From Chara braunii (taxonomy: Eukaryota; Streptophyta; Charophyceae; Charales; Characeae), in assembly GCA_003427395.1 (NCBI GenBank), contig BFEA01000500.1, positions 124,494 to 144,754 of the forward strand: a DNA stretch of 20,261 bases, read 5' to 3'. Shown in pieces: positions 1-9,024 of the stretch (positions are counted from its first letter, which is position 1; the number at the start of each line of letters is the position of its first letter). The notes below the pieces were generated by a model that did no database searches, was not told where the DNA came from, and saw only the letters and a program-made list of their open reading frames with translations. Position numbers and translations under genes: made by a program.

Positions 1-81
1 TGCGCGCGCGCACACACTCCCGCACAGCGCAGCTCCGCACGCTCCCGCGCAACGCAGCTCCTGCGCGCACGCTCCCACGCG

Positions 82-220
82 TGCACACACACACACATAC
101 ACACATCACACACACACAAACTCACACACACACGCACACACGCACACACACACACACGCGCGCACACACACTCACACACGCACACACGCACACACGCACA
201 CCTCTCTCTCTCTCTCTCAG
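82..220. repeat. CA-rich then CT microsatellite
   Basis: Interrupted (CA)n runs with occasional G or T substitutions pass into a pure CT run at about 201-219. Bases 1-80 are GC-rich, with short repeated blocks around CGCACGCTCCC. The His/Thr-rich reading frame here is just the translation of the dinucleotide repeat. Confidence 0.95.
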
Positions 221-337
221 ATCATCGCTGCACCCCCATATATGTATATATATTTACGTATTTTTAGGGGGAAAAAAAATATATTGAAAAAACAGGCCGC
301 AGACTGGGTCTCATCGGCCGCGGGCGGGACCGAAATG

Positions 338-357
338 CCCGCGGCCTAGGCCGCGGG
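338..357. repeat. Perfect 20-bp GC-rich palindrome
   Basis: Bases 338-357 read CCCGCGGCCTAGGCCGCGGG, identical on both strands. A related CCGCGG string occurs just upstream at 316-323. It sits directly before the proposed LTR start. Its role is unknown; it may be the tail of an older element. Confidence 0.9.
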
Positions 358-575
358 TGTCACATAGTTAGCCAATCCAGTCCAGTCCAGTCCAGTTAGT
401 CCGCTGGGATATACCCCAGCCTGAGTCTGTACTTTGGGGCATTCTATATTCGCACAGTTTGGAGTACGTGCGTTGGAGTCTGCGTGGGAGCTGCGCTGTG
501 CCATCTTACTCCACCCTCGTCCTCCATCTCCATCTCTAACCCAGACGGAGCACCTCACTCGGTGGGTCCGCCACA
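358..575 (+). mobile_element. Putative short LTR of an LTR retrotransposon (orphan)
   Basis: This 218-bp segment begins TGTCACATAG and ends GCCACA, so it has the TG...CA ends of an LTR, and it lies one base before a canonical plant primer binding site. It contains a (CCAGT)n tract near 376-395 and a TATA-like CTATATT at about 443-449. No matching second LTR is visible anywhere in the window, including downstream of the chromovirus at 11400-11650. It is therefore either the 5' LTR of a truncated element or the LTR of the chromovirus whose partner has been lost. The LTR start is inferred only from the TG dinucleotide. Confidence 0.45.
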
Positions 576-576
576 C

Positions 577-588
577 TGGTATCAGAGC
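577..588 (+). other. Primer binding site matching initiator tRNA-Met
   Basis: The sequence TGGTATCAGAGC is the complement of the plant initiator tRNA-Met 3' end, used as reverse-transcription primer by most plant copia and many gypsy elements. It follows a CA-ending segment by one base, the normal spacing after a 5' LTR. It is followed by the near-palindrome GGGAATGTTCCC at 589-600. Confidence 0.75.
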
Positions 589-600
589 GGGAATGTTCCC

Positions 601-957
601 CGCTTACACCCACCGCACTACACAGTGGGAAATATGGCAAAACCTGACAATGGATTTTTTGGCTGTTTTTCGAGTGTTTCCAGAGGAAAACATTAGGAAA
701 ACGTGACGAAAGGTGCATCAGGGAAGAAGTGACACGTGGCGAGAAAAGAGAGCCGTTGATTACAACGCGCAAGCACCAAGGCCAACGCCGCCGCACACGC
801 ACACACATGCGCCCCGCTGCCCCACCCCGCCCTGCTCCCGGATTAGTTATATCAAGATCCGGGATGCATGCTGCTGCCAGGGTTTGAACCTGGGCAGCTG
901 CTGGCCATGTGCGTGCGTAGCTGCTGCCATAACACACAGGCCAAAGTGTGTGTATTT
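601..957. other. Gene-free stretch downstream of the PBS
   Basis: No supported coding sequence. The segment contains a short hairpin at 836-864 (arms TCCCGGAT and ATCCGGGA, 13-nt loop). On the minus strand at about 873-895 it contains a B-box/T-arm-like string (GGTTCAAACCC with CAGG/CCTG stems). No good A box accompanies it, so I do not call a tRNA or SINE here. Confidence 0.5.
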
Positions 958-1320
958 TTTTCAGTCAGCCAGTTCAGTGAGGAGAGTGCAATCGACGTCC
1001 TCCTCACATGGTGCTTGCAGGACAGTGAAGAGCTCGTCCATGGTGTAAGCATCGCAACCGGACAATTGTTTCGCGAATAAGCTGAACTTTGCGTCTATGT
1101 CAGTATGTGCGTGCCCCACTATCATGAAGCTCATTTCTACGACCTCGAAGATACGGAACTTGACAAGCATGGCCATGAAGGCGAACACGTACTTATTTTT
1201 GTTCTGACCACCACAGTTGTCCGCCTGCACCCGCAACAGGGACGGGAGCGCGCCTTTGCGTGCTTGCACATCTTGCAAGACTTTGGTGATGGATGTGACA
1301 ACAAAGTTAGATCTGTGCGA
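958..1320 (-). pseudogene. DUF7869-like (transposon-associated) domain fragment
   Basis: On the minus strand, about 110 residues carry a pattern I associate with the DUF7869 domain of plant and protist transposon-like genes. It reads V-Q-A-D-N-C-G-G-Q-N-K-N-K-Y (Asp codon at 1219-1221), then a hydrophobic stretch, then I-V-G-H-A-H-T-D-I-D-A-K-F-S (first His near 1111-1113). The spaced D-N..., G-H-x-H and D-I-D residues suggest a metal-dependent nuclease or transposase-like core, but the family's activity is not something I can vouch for. The frame ends with a TGA at 958-960. Homology-like sequence stops near 1310-1320. Beyond that the frame runs antisense to the Ulp1 fragment and is noise. 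The N-terminal part of any original protein is missing, so this is a fragment. Confidence 0.55.
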
Positions 1321-1858
1321 CGCAGAGAAGGAAACCGTGATTAGAAAAGGAAAGAGTCGCATTGTTAGAATATCAGTGGCGAGCTCGTTTTTTTTCACCA
1401 AACTTTTTGACAGCGAAATGGGGTATCGAGAGCGAGAGGTGCTGCATTGGTTGAAAAACGTCATAATAAGTGACATGGACTTGATTATTACCCCTTTCCA
1501 AATCGTACACATAAGCCACTGGACCCTCGTTATGGTTGACTTAAAAAGGAGGAAATTCAAATTTCATGACTCCCTCAGCCCCGACATGGAACTGGCAAGA
1601 AAAGTGACCGACGGATTTACGAAGTTTTTATTCGAAAGATCGATTGAGCAAGGCAAAGAGGTGGACACGAAACCCTTTAATCACATATGGAACGTAGAGG
1701 GCGTCCCGAAACAATGTGACACGAACTCATGCGGGGTCTTCATGCTCACATACGCATCACTATTGGCAAGGGGTCACCTTTCGCCTTTCTCTTTCACCGT
1801 TGATGACATACCCGCAATACGTCGTCGACTGGCTTTGGACAATGTGGCTCGTAAGTAG
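1320..1858 (+). pseudogene. Ulp1/SENP-type C48 cysteine protease domain, fragment or exon
   Basis: The frame encodes a nearly complete Ulp1 (peptidase C48) catalytic core. In order it has S-S-F-F-F-T-K-L, a W-L-K segment, I-S-H-W (catalytic His codon 1517-1519), K-F-H-D-S (catalytic Asp 1568-1570), P-K-Q-C-D-T-N-S-C-G-V-F with the oxyanion Gln at 1712-1714 and nucleophile Cys at 1730-1732. All catalytic residues are present. This fold cleaves SUMO or related modifiers; in plants it is also carried by transposons such as some MULEs, the more likely origin here given the neighbours. The start is uncertain: no good ATG precedes the domain, and homology-like sequence begins near 1330. A perfect GTAAGT donor lies at 1851-1856, overlapping the stop, so the piece could be one exon of a longer gene. 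Confidence 0.75.
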
Positions 1859-1990
1859 TATGTACCTGTTATTGGATATTAGGATTACATGCGGACAGAT
1901 GTGGGTAACATGAAATTGTGTGTAACGGAATCAATGTATAGAAGGTGGAAAACATTGCTCCATACCCTTCCCCTGTACCACTTGCCATTT
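1859..1990. other. Short gene-free spacer
   Basis: Nothing recognisable besides the donor-like GTAAGT at its left edge. Confidence 0.4.
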
Positions 1991-2042
1991 ACCCCTTATC
2001 CCTTACCCCTAAACCCCTTACCCCTTACCCCTTACCCCTTAC
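1991..2042 (-). repeat. Telomere-like TTACCCC minisatellite
   Basis: About seven 7-bp units of TTACCCC, including variants TTATCCC and a CCCTAAACCCC unit close to the plant telomere repeat. On the minus strand the array has at least five runs of three or four Gs at regular spacing, so a G-quadruplex is possible. It is not a clean telomere repeat. Confidence 0.85.
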
Positions 2043-2114
2043 GTGTACGTGTATACCTGTACCTCAAACCTCCAATTTCAAATGCATTTTTGACCCAAAA
2101 TGACCATGAAAATG

Positions 2115-2166
2115 TCAATTTCAATTTCGTTCAAAAAATCTAACATGTCCGTTTTGACGAAATCGT
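2115..2166 (+). repeat. Half copy of the foldback MITE arm
   Basis: The segment from TTTCAATTTCGTTCAAAAAAT through TGACGAAATCGTT closely matches the right arm of the foldback element at 17206-17286, differing mainly in the A-rich middle and at a few single bases. No inverted partner arm is visible nearby, so this is an isolated or decayed arm. Confidence 0.75.
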
Positions 2167-2297
2167 TGTTGTATGACTCAGTAGTGCGGCACACTGATGT
2201 TGAAGAAGTGTTGTACCAGCTATTTACCCCCCTCCCCCCCCTCCGCCCTACGAGCGGCGAGCTGCGGCCAGCACGACAGCAACGGCCGGGGTGCTAC

Positions 2298-2315
2298 TTC
2301 CCCCCCCCCCCCCCC
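2298..2315. repeat. Poly(C) run
   Basis: A run of about 16 C bases in a GC-rich block; the Pro/Ala-rich frames over it are low-complexity translations. Confidence 0.9.
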
Positions 2316-2385
2316 GCGTGGCTGCGGCTGCGGCTGCCTCCCCACGTGACCATCTGCAGTGCCACGTGGCAGCTTGTTGTGGAGC

Positions 2386-2650
2386 TGAAGAACCCCCCTA
2401 CCTAGGGTGCTGCAGTACAGGCCAATCTGGGTGGCAGATCAAGATTTTAGCACACCCAGCTGATGATGATGATGATGACCATTATTTTTTGTACTGCTGC
2501 ACCAGCATTTTGCCAGCAGTGAAGACCCCCTCGGCTAGGGGGTTGCGCGTCAAGGCAACCAAGGTGGAGGATCAAGATTTCAGCCAACCCTTGATTACTT
2601 CAGCATTATTTTCTGCTGCAAAAGCAGGCTGCCAGTATCTTGAAGGCCAA
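2386..2650. repeat. Imperfect tandem duplication, period about 134 bp
   Basis: Two diverged copies share, in order: a CCCCCT...CTAGGG block (2392-2407 and 2525-2543), GGTGG(C/A)(G)GATCAAGATTT (about 2430 and 2564), CATTATTTT (2481 and 2603) and TGCTGCA...CAG (2495 and 2612). Copy one carries a (GAT)n expansion at 2461-2478. A hairpin with arms GCTCTTGGT/ACCAAGAGC follows at 2677-2696. No coding function is apparent. Confidence 0.7.
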
Positions 2651-2717
2651 GATCCAGTTATCTTGATGATCGTGTTGCTCTTGGTCAACCAAGAGCTTAG
2701 TATCATCACTCCTCACT

Positions 2718-3780
2718 AACCTACTCCCCCACCCCCCTCTCTCTCTCCTCCCCACTCCACCATCTAATCACTTTTTCTAACTCTACCACTCCTCTCTCCT
2801 CCTACCTCCCTCGTCACTCATCTCCCATCATCCTTTCTATCCTCCCCTCCTCACTCACCAGCTTCTACCAACCTCTTCTACTCCTCTCCACCTTTCTCAT
2901 CCCCTTCTCTCCCATTCTTTCACCCTCCTCTCCCCTAACTAGAACCCCATCATCCCCTCCCCCCCACTTCAAACTTTTTCTCTTTCTCACCTATTTCTCT
3001 CTTCCTTCTTCACTTTTTCATCCCCTTCCCCCCACAACTTCGAATTTTTATGTTTTCCTTCTTTTTGTCTTTCTTTTTTATTTAAATTTCCTCTTTCTTC
3101 AAAAATTTGAATTCTCTTCTTCTCTCTACTTCTTTTCTCGTTTTTCTGATTTATTTTATTTTTATTTTTATTTATTCTGAAATTTTGAATTTTTTTGCGG
3201 TATCTCTAGATTTGTTTAGGACTTAGTTATCTTAGCTCTCGGCGCACATTTTCATCTGTTGGGGTAACGAAGTGCTGCCGAAATTTTTTCTTTTCTCCCT
3301 ACTCTCTCCCCTCTTACTTAGTCATATCTTTGCCGGCGCACTTCGACCCCATGGGAGTAACGAAATGTTGCCGAAATTTTTGAAAAATCGAACGCTTAAT
3401 CTTCACTCTCCACCGCCTTATTTATCTAATTATTTATTTATTATTATTTATTATTATTATTATTTATTTATTTATTATTATTTATTTATTTATTATTATT
3501 ATTTTTTTTTCTGAAATTTATCATTTGCGGCATTTTGAAACTTAGTGTGCTTATCTTGGTCTCTCCTTCCTCTTGGCACATTCTTGACCCCGTGGGGGGT
3601 AGGGAAATGCTACCGAAAATTTTTAAAAAATAAATATTATTTCTCTCTTCACATTTTGTTTATTTATTTTTTTAATTATTTTTGTGATTTATTTTCTTTT
3701 ATTTTTTTTTCAAAATTTCACTCTTTATTTATTTTTCTCTCCCCCTCCCCTCCATGGTTGCTATTTTATTTCCTTGATTA
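2718..3780 (+). repeat. Pyrimidine-rich tract with a thrice-repeated block
   Basis: The plus strand is strongly C/T-rich from 2720 to about 3130, then T/A-rich with (TTATT)n at 3418-3510. Embedded are three diverged copies of one block with a GGCRCA(C/T)T...GGGG(T/G)A...GAARTGYTRCCGAAAWTTTTT pattern. They lie at about 3240-3290, 3333-3390 and 3573-3630. No protein is supported. It may be untranslated leader of the chromovirus downstream, but no LTR or second primer binding site shows this. Confidence 0.7.
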
Positions 3781-3785
3781 GGTCA

Positions 3786-3855
3786 CCGATACCCTACCCT
3801 ACCCACTCAAACTCCGGTTAGGGTTTTGTTAGGGTTTTTCTAGGGTTTAGGGTTT
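3786..3855 (+). repeat. Telobox-like cluster
   Basis: After an ACCCTACCCTACCC run at about 3790-3803, the octamer TAGGGTTT (reverse complement of the plant telobox AAACCCTA) occurs four times, at 3819, 3830, 3841 and 3848. Teloboxes are known in plant promoters and as interstitial telomere remnants. Which applies here is not resolvable from sequence. Confidence 0.75.
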
Positions 3856-4059
3856 TCCTAGAACCCCCTACTCTCTCATTACCCCTTCTCCCTACTTTCC
3901 ATTCGGGCAACCTGGACCCGGATCACTCTCCCCCCTTTGACGGCACCCGCGCTCGACCCGCTAGTGCCGCCCGTCGCTTTCTACCGCTAACCTCCCCCTT
4001 ACACCCTGTGCTCACACAGACCTCCTCAGGCCCCCTCCGGTACGGCCCGTTACCTCCCT

Positions 4060-5826
4060 ATGGCCGAGGGCGTGTCACAAACCGCCAACGTGGTGACGAC
4101 CTCGGCACCGAGCTCCAGACCCGTGCTGGCGGCCCAGGGCCATCAGCCCCAGGGGGATCTGCACATTTTCCTCACCTCCCTCCTCGTGTCCATCCAGGCG
4201 CAACTTGCGACCCTTGCGCCCTTACAGGCGCAGGTGGCAACTCTTAACGCTTGCATACGGCAACTCCAGGATGTTGTCTGTCCTTCGTCTCCTTACTCTC
4301 TCCCTTCTCTTGGATCCTAGCCCGGGTCCCTAGTCCTCCGACGTGGTGGCCACGATGGAGCTTCCTCCTCCGCTGCCCCCGACCTTACCATCCTGGTGAC
4401 CGTCCACGCTCCTCGTGTGACGACGCTACGGGTCAGACCTTCCCTCCCTCTACGGGCGCACGTGCCTAGATTCCGGTCACTACAGCTACGGGACCACAAC
4501 CCTCTGTCGCGGTCTCATCTTTTCCGGGTGCCCTGCTTCTCCCTCCCCTTTGCACGACCACAACGCCACCTAACTTTCCCCCTTATGGGATCCCCAGCGG
4601 CACTCGTGCGTCTACTGCCCCTCCTCCTCCTCCTCCTACTCCTCGCTCGATCTACGTCTGACGTCTCGAGGCCGAGCTTGCCCAGACCCGGGCTGACCTC
4701 GCCCTCCTACATCTTCTACCACCCCTACCCGCACAGGTGGCCTCGCCTTCGGGCGCACCCTCTTCTTCCTCCACTCTTCCATCCATGCAGGCTCGCTTCC
4801 CTCGCCTTGCACCCCCTGCACCCCCGTCCTACCTCCTTCCTACTTCATCGGTTGTTGCGACCTCTTCTATCGCAGCTCCCGCGCAGCCTGCCGTTGTTTC
4901 CCCCCCCGGTTCACCATGCAGCCCGGGCGTACAGTCAGTTGCGCCCCCTTCTCCAGGACCGCGTCGACTTACTCGGTCGTAGCGCAGACCTATGCTCCTC
5001 GATCTCCTCGCCGTCAAAATAGTGGCGCACCACTCGTCCGCTTGACAGACATTGCCTTATATGACGGTTTAGGGATACTTGTGTCCCGGTGGCTGCAATC
5101 TACCACCCGCATGCTCCAGCTCATGGATATCCCACTTGACAAGTGGGTGACTCACCTCTCCACGCATCTGAGTGGAATCCTTTCCACGCCAGGGAGGATT
5201 TCTACACTCACTCCCTTCGTGAGGGTAGGACCCCGATCTTCATGGATTTCCAGGTGTTCCTCGAGGGTCGCTCCGGAGCCAAATACGACGTGACTGACGC
5301 CTTCGAGCGTGTCATCAATACACGCTGGTCCGGCTCTGGTGGCGCTGCCGGCCTGGATCACCACATCCAGGTCTTTCAGGACGCCCGCCTCATTTGCGAT
5401 GTGGCGCTCCTCCTCAAGGCTACCCTCATCGATCGCTTCTTGGCCAACCTTCCCCTTGAGTACCGCTCCAAGTTATGGCGGTATGACTTCACACCGGCCC
5501 CGCAAGCTTACAAGGCCCCTAGGGCCCATCAGCGGAGGCGGGCCCGTCTTCACCCCACTTCCTCCTCCCAGCCTCAGCGTACTGGTTATGATCCATCCTT
5601 CTCTCCCTACACTTCCCAACGCCGTTCCCCTTTCCACGGTCGTCCCCGCCGTTCAGTGCAGCAGGGCCGCCAAATCTCACGCCACTTCAGCGCGCTCAAG
5701 TATAGTCAGCAGGACGTTGTTGCCCTATTGTCACCTGAGGGTGACCATAGCGATGACCTCGACCTCTGCGAGGCTGTCCACTACCACCTGGAGGACTCTA
5801 CCCTCCTTATAGTCGAGCGTCTCTAG
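4060..5826 (+). pseudogene. Chromovirus Gag, frame-broken
   Basis: ATGGCCGAGGG at 4060 begins an 86-residue open stretch with a Leu/Gln-rich coiled-coil-like segment (Q-A-Q-L-A-T-L-A-P-L) that stops at 4318. The middle (4320-4990) is Pro/Ser-rich and readable only by switching frames. It includes an E-A-E-L-A-Q-T-R-A-D-L coiled-coil string near 4668-4700. The capsid-like part starts at about 5040 in one frame (W-L-Q-S-T-T-R-M-L-Q-L-M), shifts near 5172, and continues to 5823 with F-L-A-N-L-P-L-E-Y-R-S-K-L, typical of retrotransposon Gag, then an Arg/Ser-rich tail. The TAG at 5824 interrupts a frame that continues into the zinc knuckle. Confidence 0.8.
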
Positions 5827-5982
5827 CTCGCCCTCTCCACACTCTCTCGGGCACGTAGCTGCTCTGGTCACGCTGGCGCGTCGCCCCCCAAGGTCCCTCA
5901 GCAGGACCTCCCTCAGGGCTTTGTCCCTCCGTGCAGTATCCTTTCCGCTGAGGAGCGTGTGGCCATTTTGGGCCGGCGTGGG

Positions 5983-6024
5983 TGCCTACGTTGTCGCCGG
6001 GACGGTCATACCTCCTCTCGGTGC
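5983..6024 (+). pseudogene. Nucleocapsid CCHC zinc knuckle
   Basis: The translation C-L-R-C-R-R-D-G-H-T-S-S-R-C fits C-x2-C-x4-H-x4-C exactly, the RNA-binding knuckle of retroelement nucleocapsid. It is in the same frame as the Gag capsid part and the protease, with TAG stops on either side at 5824 and 6046. Confidence 0.9.
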
Positions 6025-6129
6025 CCTTACACCGCCGCCCTCGACTAGCACTATGTTGAGCTTTTCTGCCAGCGTCGTGCTAAGTCCTCCCGGCGCCTTG
6101 CATCCCCGCAGTGCCTCCTACTAGCCATA

Positions 6130-6969
6130 GTGCGGTGTACACCTGCGCCCTCCTCAATAGTCGACTTCCCAACATCTCCGTCACGGTTTGCCCCTCTCGC
6201 TACTGGAGTTGAGGTATCGCAGGACCCGACAGAGTGGACTCAACCCTCTGTCACAGTACAGTCTGCGTCTTCGCAGACCACCGTCTACCCTCCTACCTCT
6301 CTGCGACTAATGACGCGTCAAGTCATTCGCTTAGCATGTTGCAGCGAGCAGCTTGTGAATTGCGAGGACGTTGTGTCCTCCCTTCTGGACTTGAGCATGC
6401 TCTTGGCTCGTCAGGAGCGACTCACCCTCTATGTTGCTGCTCTGCGTCGCCTTCTCGCCATCCTCTCTGACCTTGATCACACCCTCCCGATCATTCCAGT
6501 ACAACTCGGGACCTCCACGAGGGTGTACTTAGCGCTGTGGGATTCCAGTTCTCAGGGCGACTTCATTCATCCACGGGTGATGAAGGAAGCTCGCTTACCC
6601 ACGATAGGGTCTCCGACTCCCATCTCTGTCACTCTAGGAGATGACAAGACTTGACGCTTCTTCGATCAGACGGTCACCGACCTCTCTTTCTTCCTCACTT
6701 TGGAGCCAAATGATCGTCCCCCGGTGTCTCGTCGTCACCGCTCCTCTGCACATTTGGATGTGATGGAGACGGGGTACGACTTAATTCTTGGGACTCCGTG
6801 GTCTCGTACGTTCCGAAGCACCGAGGCCGATTGGGCGACCAACACTCTCGTTCTTAGAACGAAGTGTGGACAGACGTATCGCGTACCTTTCATAGGTACC
6901 ACTGCAACGCCACGCCCCGATCCTCCTTCCCCGGAGCCTTCCGTGCTCACACCATCTCCTACTATCACC
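6130..6969 (+). pseudogene. Chromovirus aspartic protease region, inactivated
   Basis: A retropepsin-like domain: the active-site loop reads A-L-W-D-S-S-S-Q-G-D-F-I (Asp codon 6541-6543), where the family has D-S/T-G, so the essential Gly is Ser. Downstream, Y-D-L-I-L-G-T-P-W at about 6775-6801 matches the second conserved strand (I-L-G). A TGA at 6652-6654 interrupts the frame between them. The reading frame runs to the hAT insertion site at 6969 and continues beyond the insert (7802 onward) as T-S-P-R-Q-F-T-H-F, the usual linker toward RT. Confidence 0.8.
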
Positions 6970-7192
6970 CAGTGTCGTCCCCCGTACGTCGTATGGGGGG
7001 TCTCCGTATGGCCCGTGTGTACGGACTAACGGACGGTCGTACAGGCATACGGACGGTCTCCCTCCGTATTTTTTAAAATAATTTAAGAAAACATTTCTTC
7101 GTGGAAAAAGGAGAAAAAAAAAAACAAAATCAACTTGAATCTACCGCTAGAACATGGAAATATACATTGCCACACAGACTCCCACTTGTTGT

Positions 7193-7246
<54 letters not shown>

Positions 7247-7316
7247 CGCGCGAACCCCCCACTGCATATCAATCAATCAATCAATCAATCAATTAATCAA
7301 CCTATCTTTCTTTCGA

Positions 7317-7362
<46 letters not shown>

Positions 7363-7454
7363 GATCCATCCATCCATCCATCCATTCATCAATCAATCAA
7401 TCAAAATCAACCAACCAATCAATCAATCAATCAAAGAATCAATCAATCAATCAA

Positions 7455-7506
<52 letters not shown>

Positions 7507-7793
7507 CCAATTAAAATTGAATTAATCAATCAATTAATCTTTTTTTTTTTTTTTTTACTACACAGGGACAGAAAAGAAAAAGTTTTTTTTTTTTTGAATG
7601 GAGAGGGGGGGGAAGGGGGGGGACCCCTGATATCCGACCCCCTCTGGCCCATCCAACCCCTCAACACCCTTTCGGAAGGCCATGTACGGAGGGCCCAAAG
7701 TTCATACGTATGGGCCGTACGGGCGCTGAGGGTCGATACGTATGCTCGTACGGGAGTAAGGACGGACTGTCCCCGTACAGGGTGACGACACTG
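6970..7793. mobile_element. Non-autonomous hAT-type DNA transposon (824 bp)
   Basis: The ends are perfect 10-bp inverted repeats, CAGTGTCGTC at 6970-6979 and GACGACACTG at 7784-7793. They are flanked by an identical 8-bp duplication CTATCACC at 6962-6969 and 7794-7801. CAGTG-type ends with 8-bp duplications are the hAT signature. Both subterminal regions (about 6980-7070 and 7680-7780) are dense in CCGTAC/GTACGG and CGTATG motifs on both strands, as expected for transposase-binding subterminal repeats. The interior holds no transposase. It is (TG)n at about 7195-7244, (AATC)n at 7268-7300 and 7385-7510, and poly(T) at 7321-7360 and 7540-7556. Subtracting element plus one duplication keeps the host frame open. 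Confidence 0.9.
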
Positions 7794-7801
7794 CTATCAC
7801 C

Positions 7802-9024
7802 GGCACCTCGCCTCGGCAGTTCACCCACTTCATCCGAGAGGGCGACATGACTTTCTTTATGGTGAACGTTACGGATCTCTTGCACTATAATCTACCCTGT
7901 CTAGACTCCGAGCTCATCTCTTTGAGTCTCTGGAGCCAGATCCTCCTTCTATCCGCATGACTTCCATCTCTACTTCCCTCTCTCTGCCGTCTGTCGAGTC
8001 CACCTCATCGTTGCGCGCGGCGCTGACGCTGAGGAACTCGCACGCTATACAGCCGACCTGGAGCCCGCAGTCCGTGACCTCTTTCGAGAGTACCATGACA
8101 TTTTTCCATCGTCGTTCTCGTATGCCTGCATCTCACCGATGTGCGACGTCAAGCATTCCATTCAGCTTGTGCCTAACTATCGTGTTCACCACCAGGCACC
8201 CTACAGATTCTCGAGGTCACTGAACTGAATCGTCAGCTTGAGGAGTTTCTGAGACTGAGTTTTATTAAACCCAACAACTCCCCGTGGGGTGCACCCGTCC
8301 TCTTTGCTCGCAAAGCGAATAAAACTCTCCGTATCTGCATCGATTATTGTGGTCTCAACCGCTATACGGTTAAGAACAACTACCTCATGCCTCGTTCCGA
8401 CGAGTTGTTCGGGCACCTAGCAGGCAACCGCTTTTTTATGAAGATTGATCTTCGTAGCGGTTACCATCAGATCCGTATCGCTGCAGCGGACCAACCGAAG
8501 ACAGCGTTCCGATCACGCTTTGGCCACTATGAGTTTACGGTGATGCCATTTGGCATCACCAACGCACCTGTTTCAAGCGGCGATGAACGACATCTTCAGG
8601 GACATCCTGGAGTATTACGTTCTCGTCTACCTCGACATTATCCTGCTCTACAGTCGTACCCTTGAGGAGCATCTCAGACACCTCCGCAACGTCCTTGACC
8701 GCTAGACAGACATGACTTCTACGCCAAGCTGAGCAAGTGCCGCTTTGCCCAGTACAAAGTGAATTTCTTTGGACACTTCGTGTCTGACCAGGGTTTCCAT
8801 ATGGACGACGCAAAGATCACTGCTATTGCGGAGTGGCTCTTCCCCACATCCACCAAGCAGCGTCGCAGTTTCTTAGGCCTCGCAAGTTACTATAATATTT
8901 CATCCAGGGATACGCTAGATATTCCTACATCCTTACCTCTACCCTCCTTCAGAAGAACCAGCTATGACCTTGGACACTCTTCCACGAGAACGTTTTCCAC
9001 GCCCTTAAGAAGGCGATGACATGT
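7802..9024 (+). pseudogene. Chromovirus reverse transcriptase, frame-broken and catalytically altered
   Basis: Recognisable RT blocks in order: D-V-K-H-S-I-Q-L-V-P (about 8140), [11 protein letters not shown] (8272-8304), I-C-I-D-Y-C-G-L-N (the usual Arg after D-Y is Cys, a CpG-type change), [11 protein letters not shown] with the first catalytic Asp at 8447-8449, and [10 protein letters not shown] (8541-8570). A frameshift follows near 8571-8577. The catalytic box then reads Y-L-D-I (8628-8639) instead of Y-x-D-D, so the second Asp is lost. Thumb/connection motifs (K-L-S-K-C-R-F, F-L-G-L-A-S-Y-Y) continue in another frame to about 8900, followed by a further shift. Confidence 0.88.

Noticed and set aside
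81-287. His/Thr-rich small protein
   Set aside because: Pure translation of the CA microsatellite.
868-900. tRNA gene or second SINE on the minus strand (T-arm-like CCAGGTTCAAACCCTGG)
   Set aside because: The T-arm/B box is good, but no matching A box, D arm or acceptor stem could be found at the right spacing; treated as a chance hairpin or remnant.
7101-7525. Asn/Gln/Ser-Ile repeat proteins with poly-Cys-Val and poly-Phe
   Set aside because: They arise from (TG)n, (AATC)n and poly(T) in the hAT element interior.
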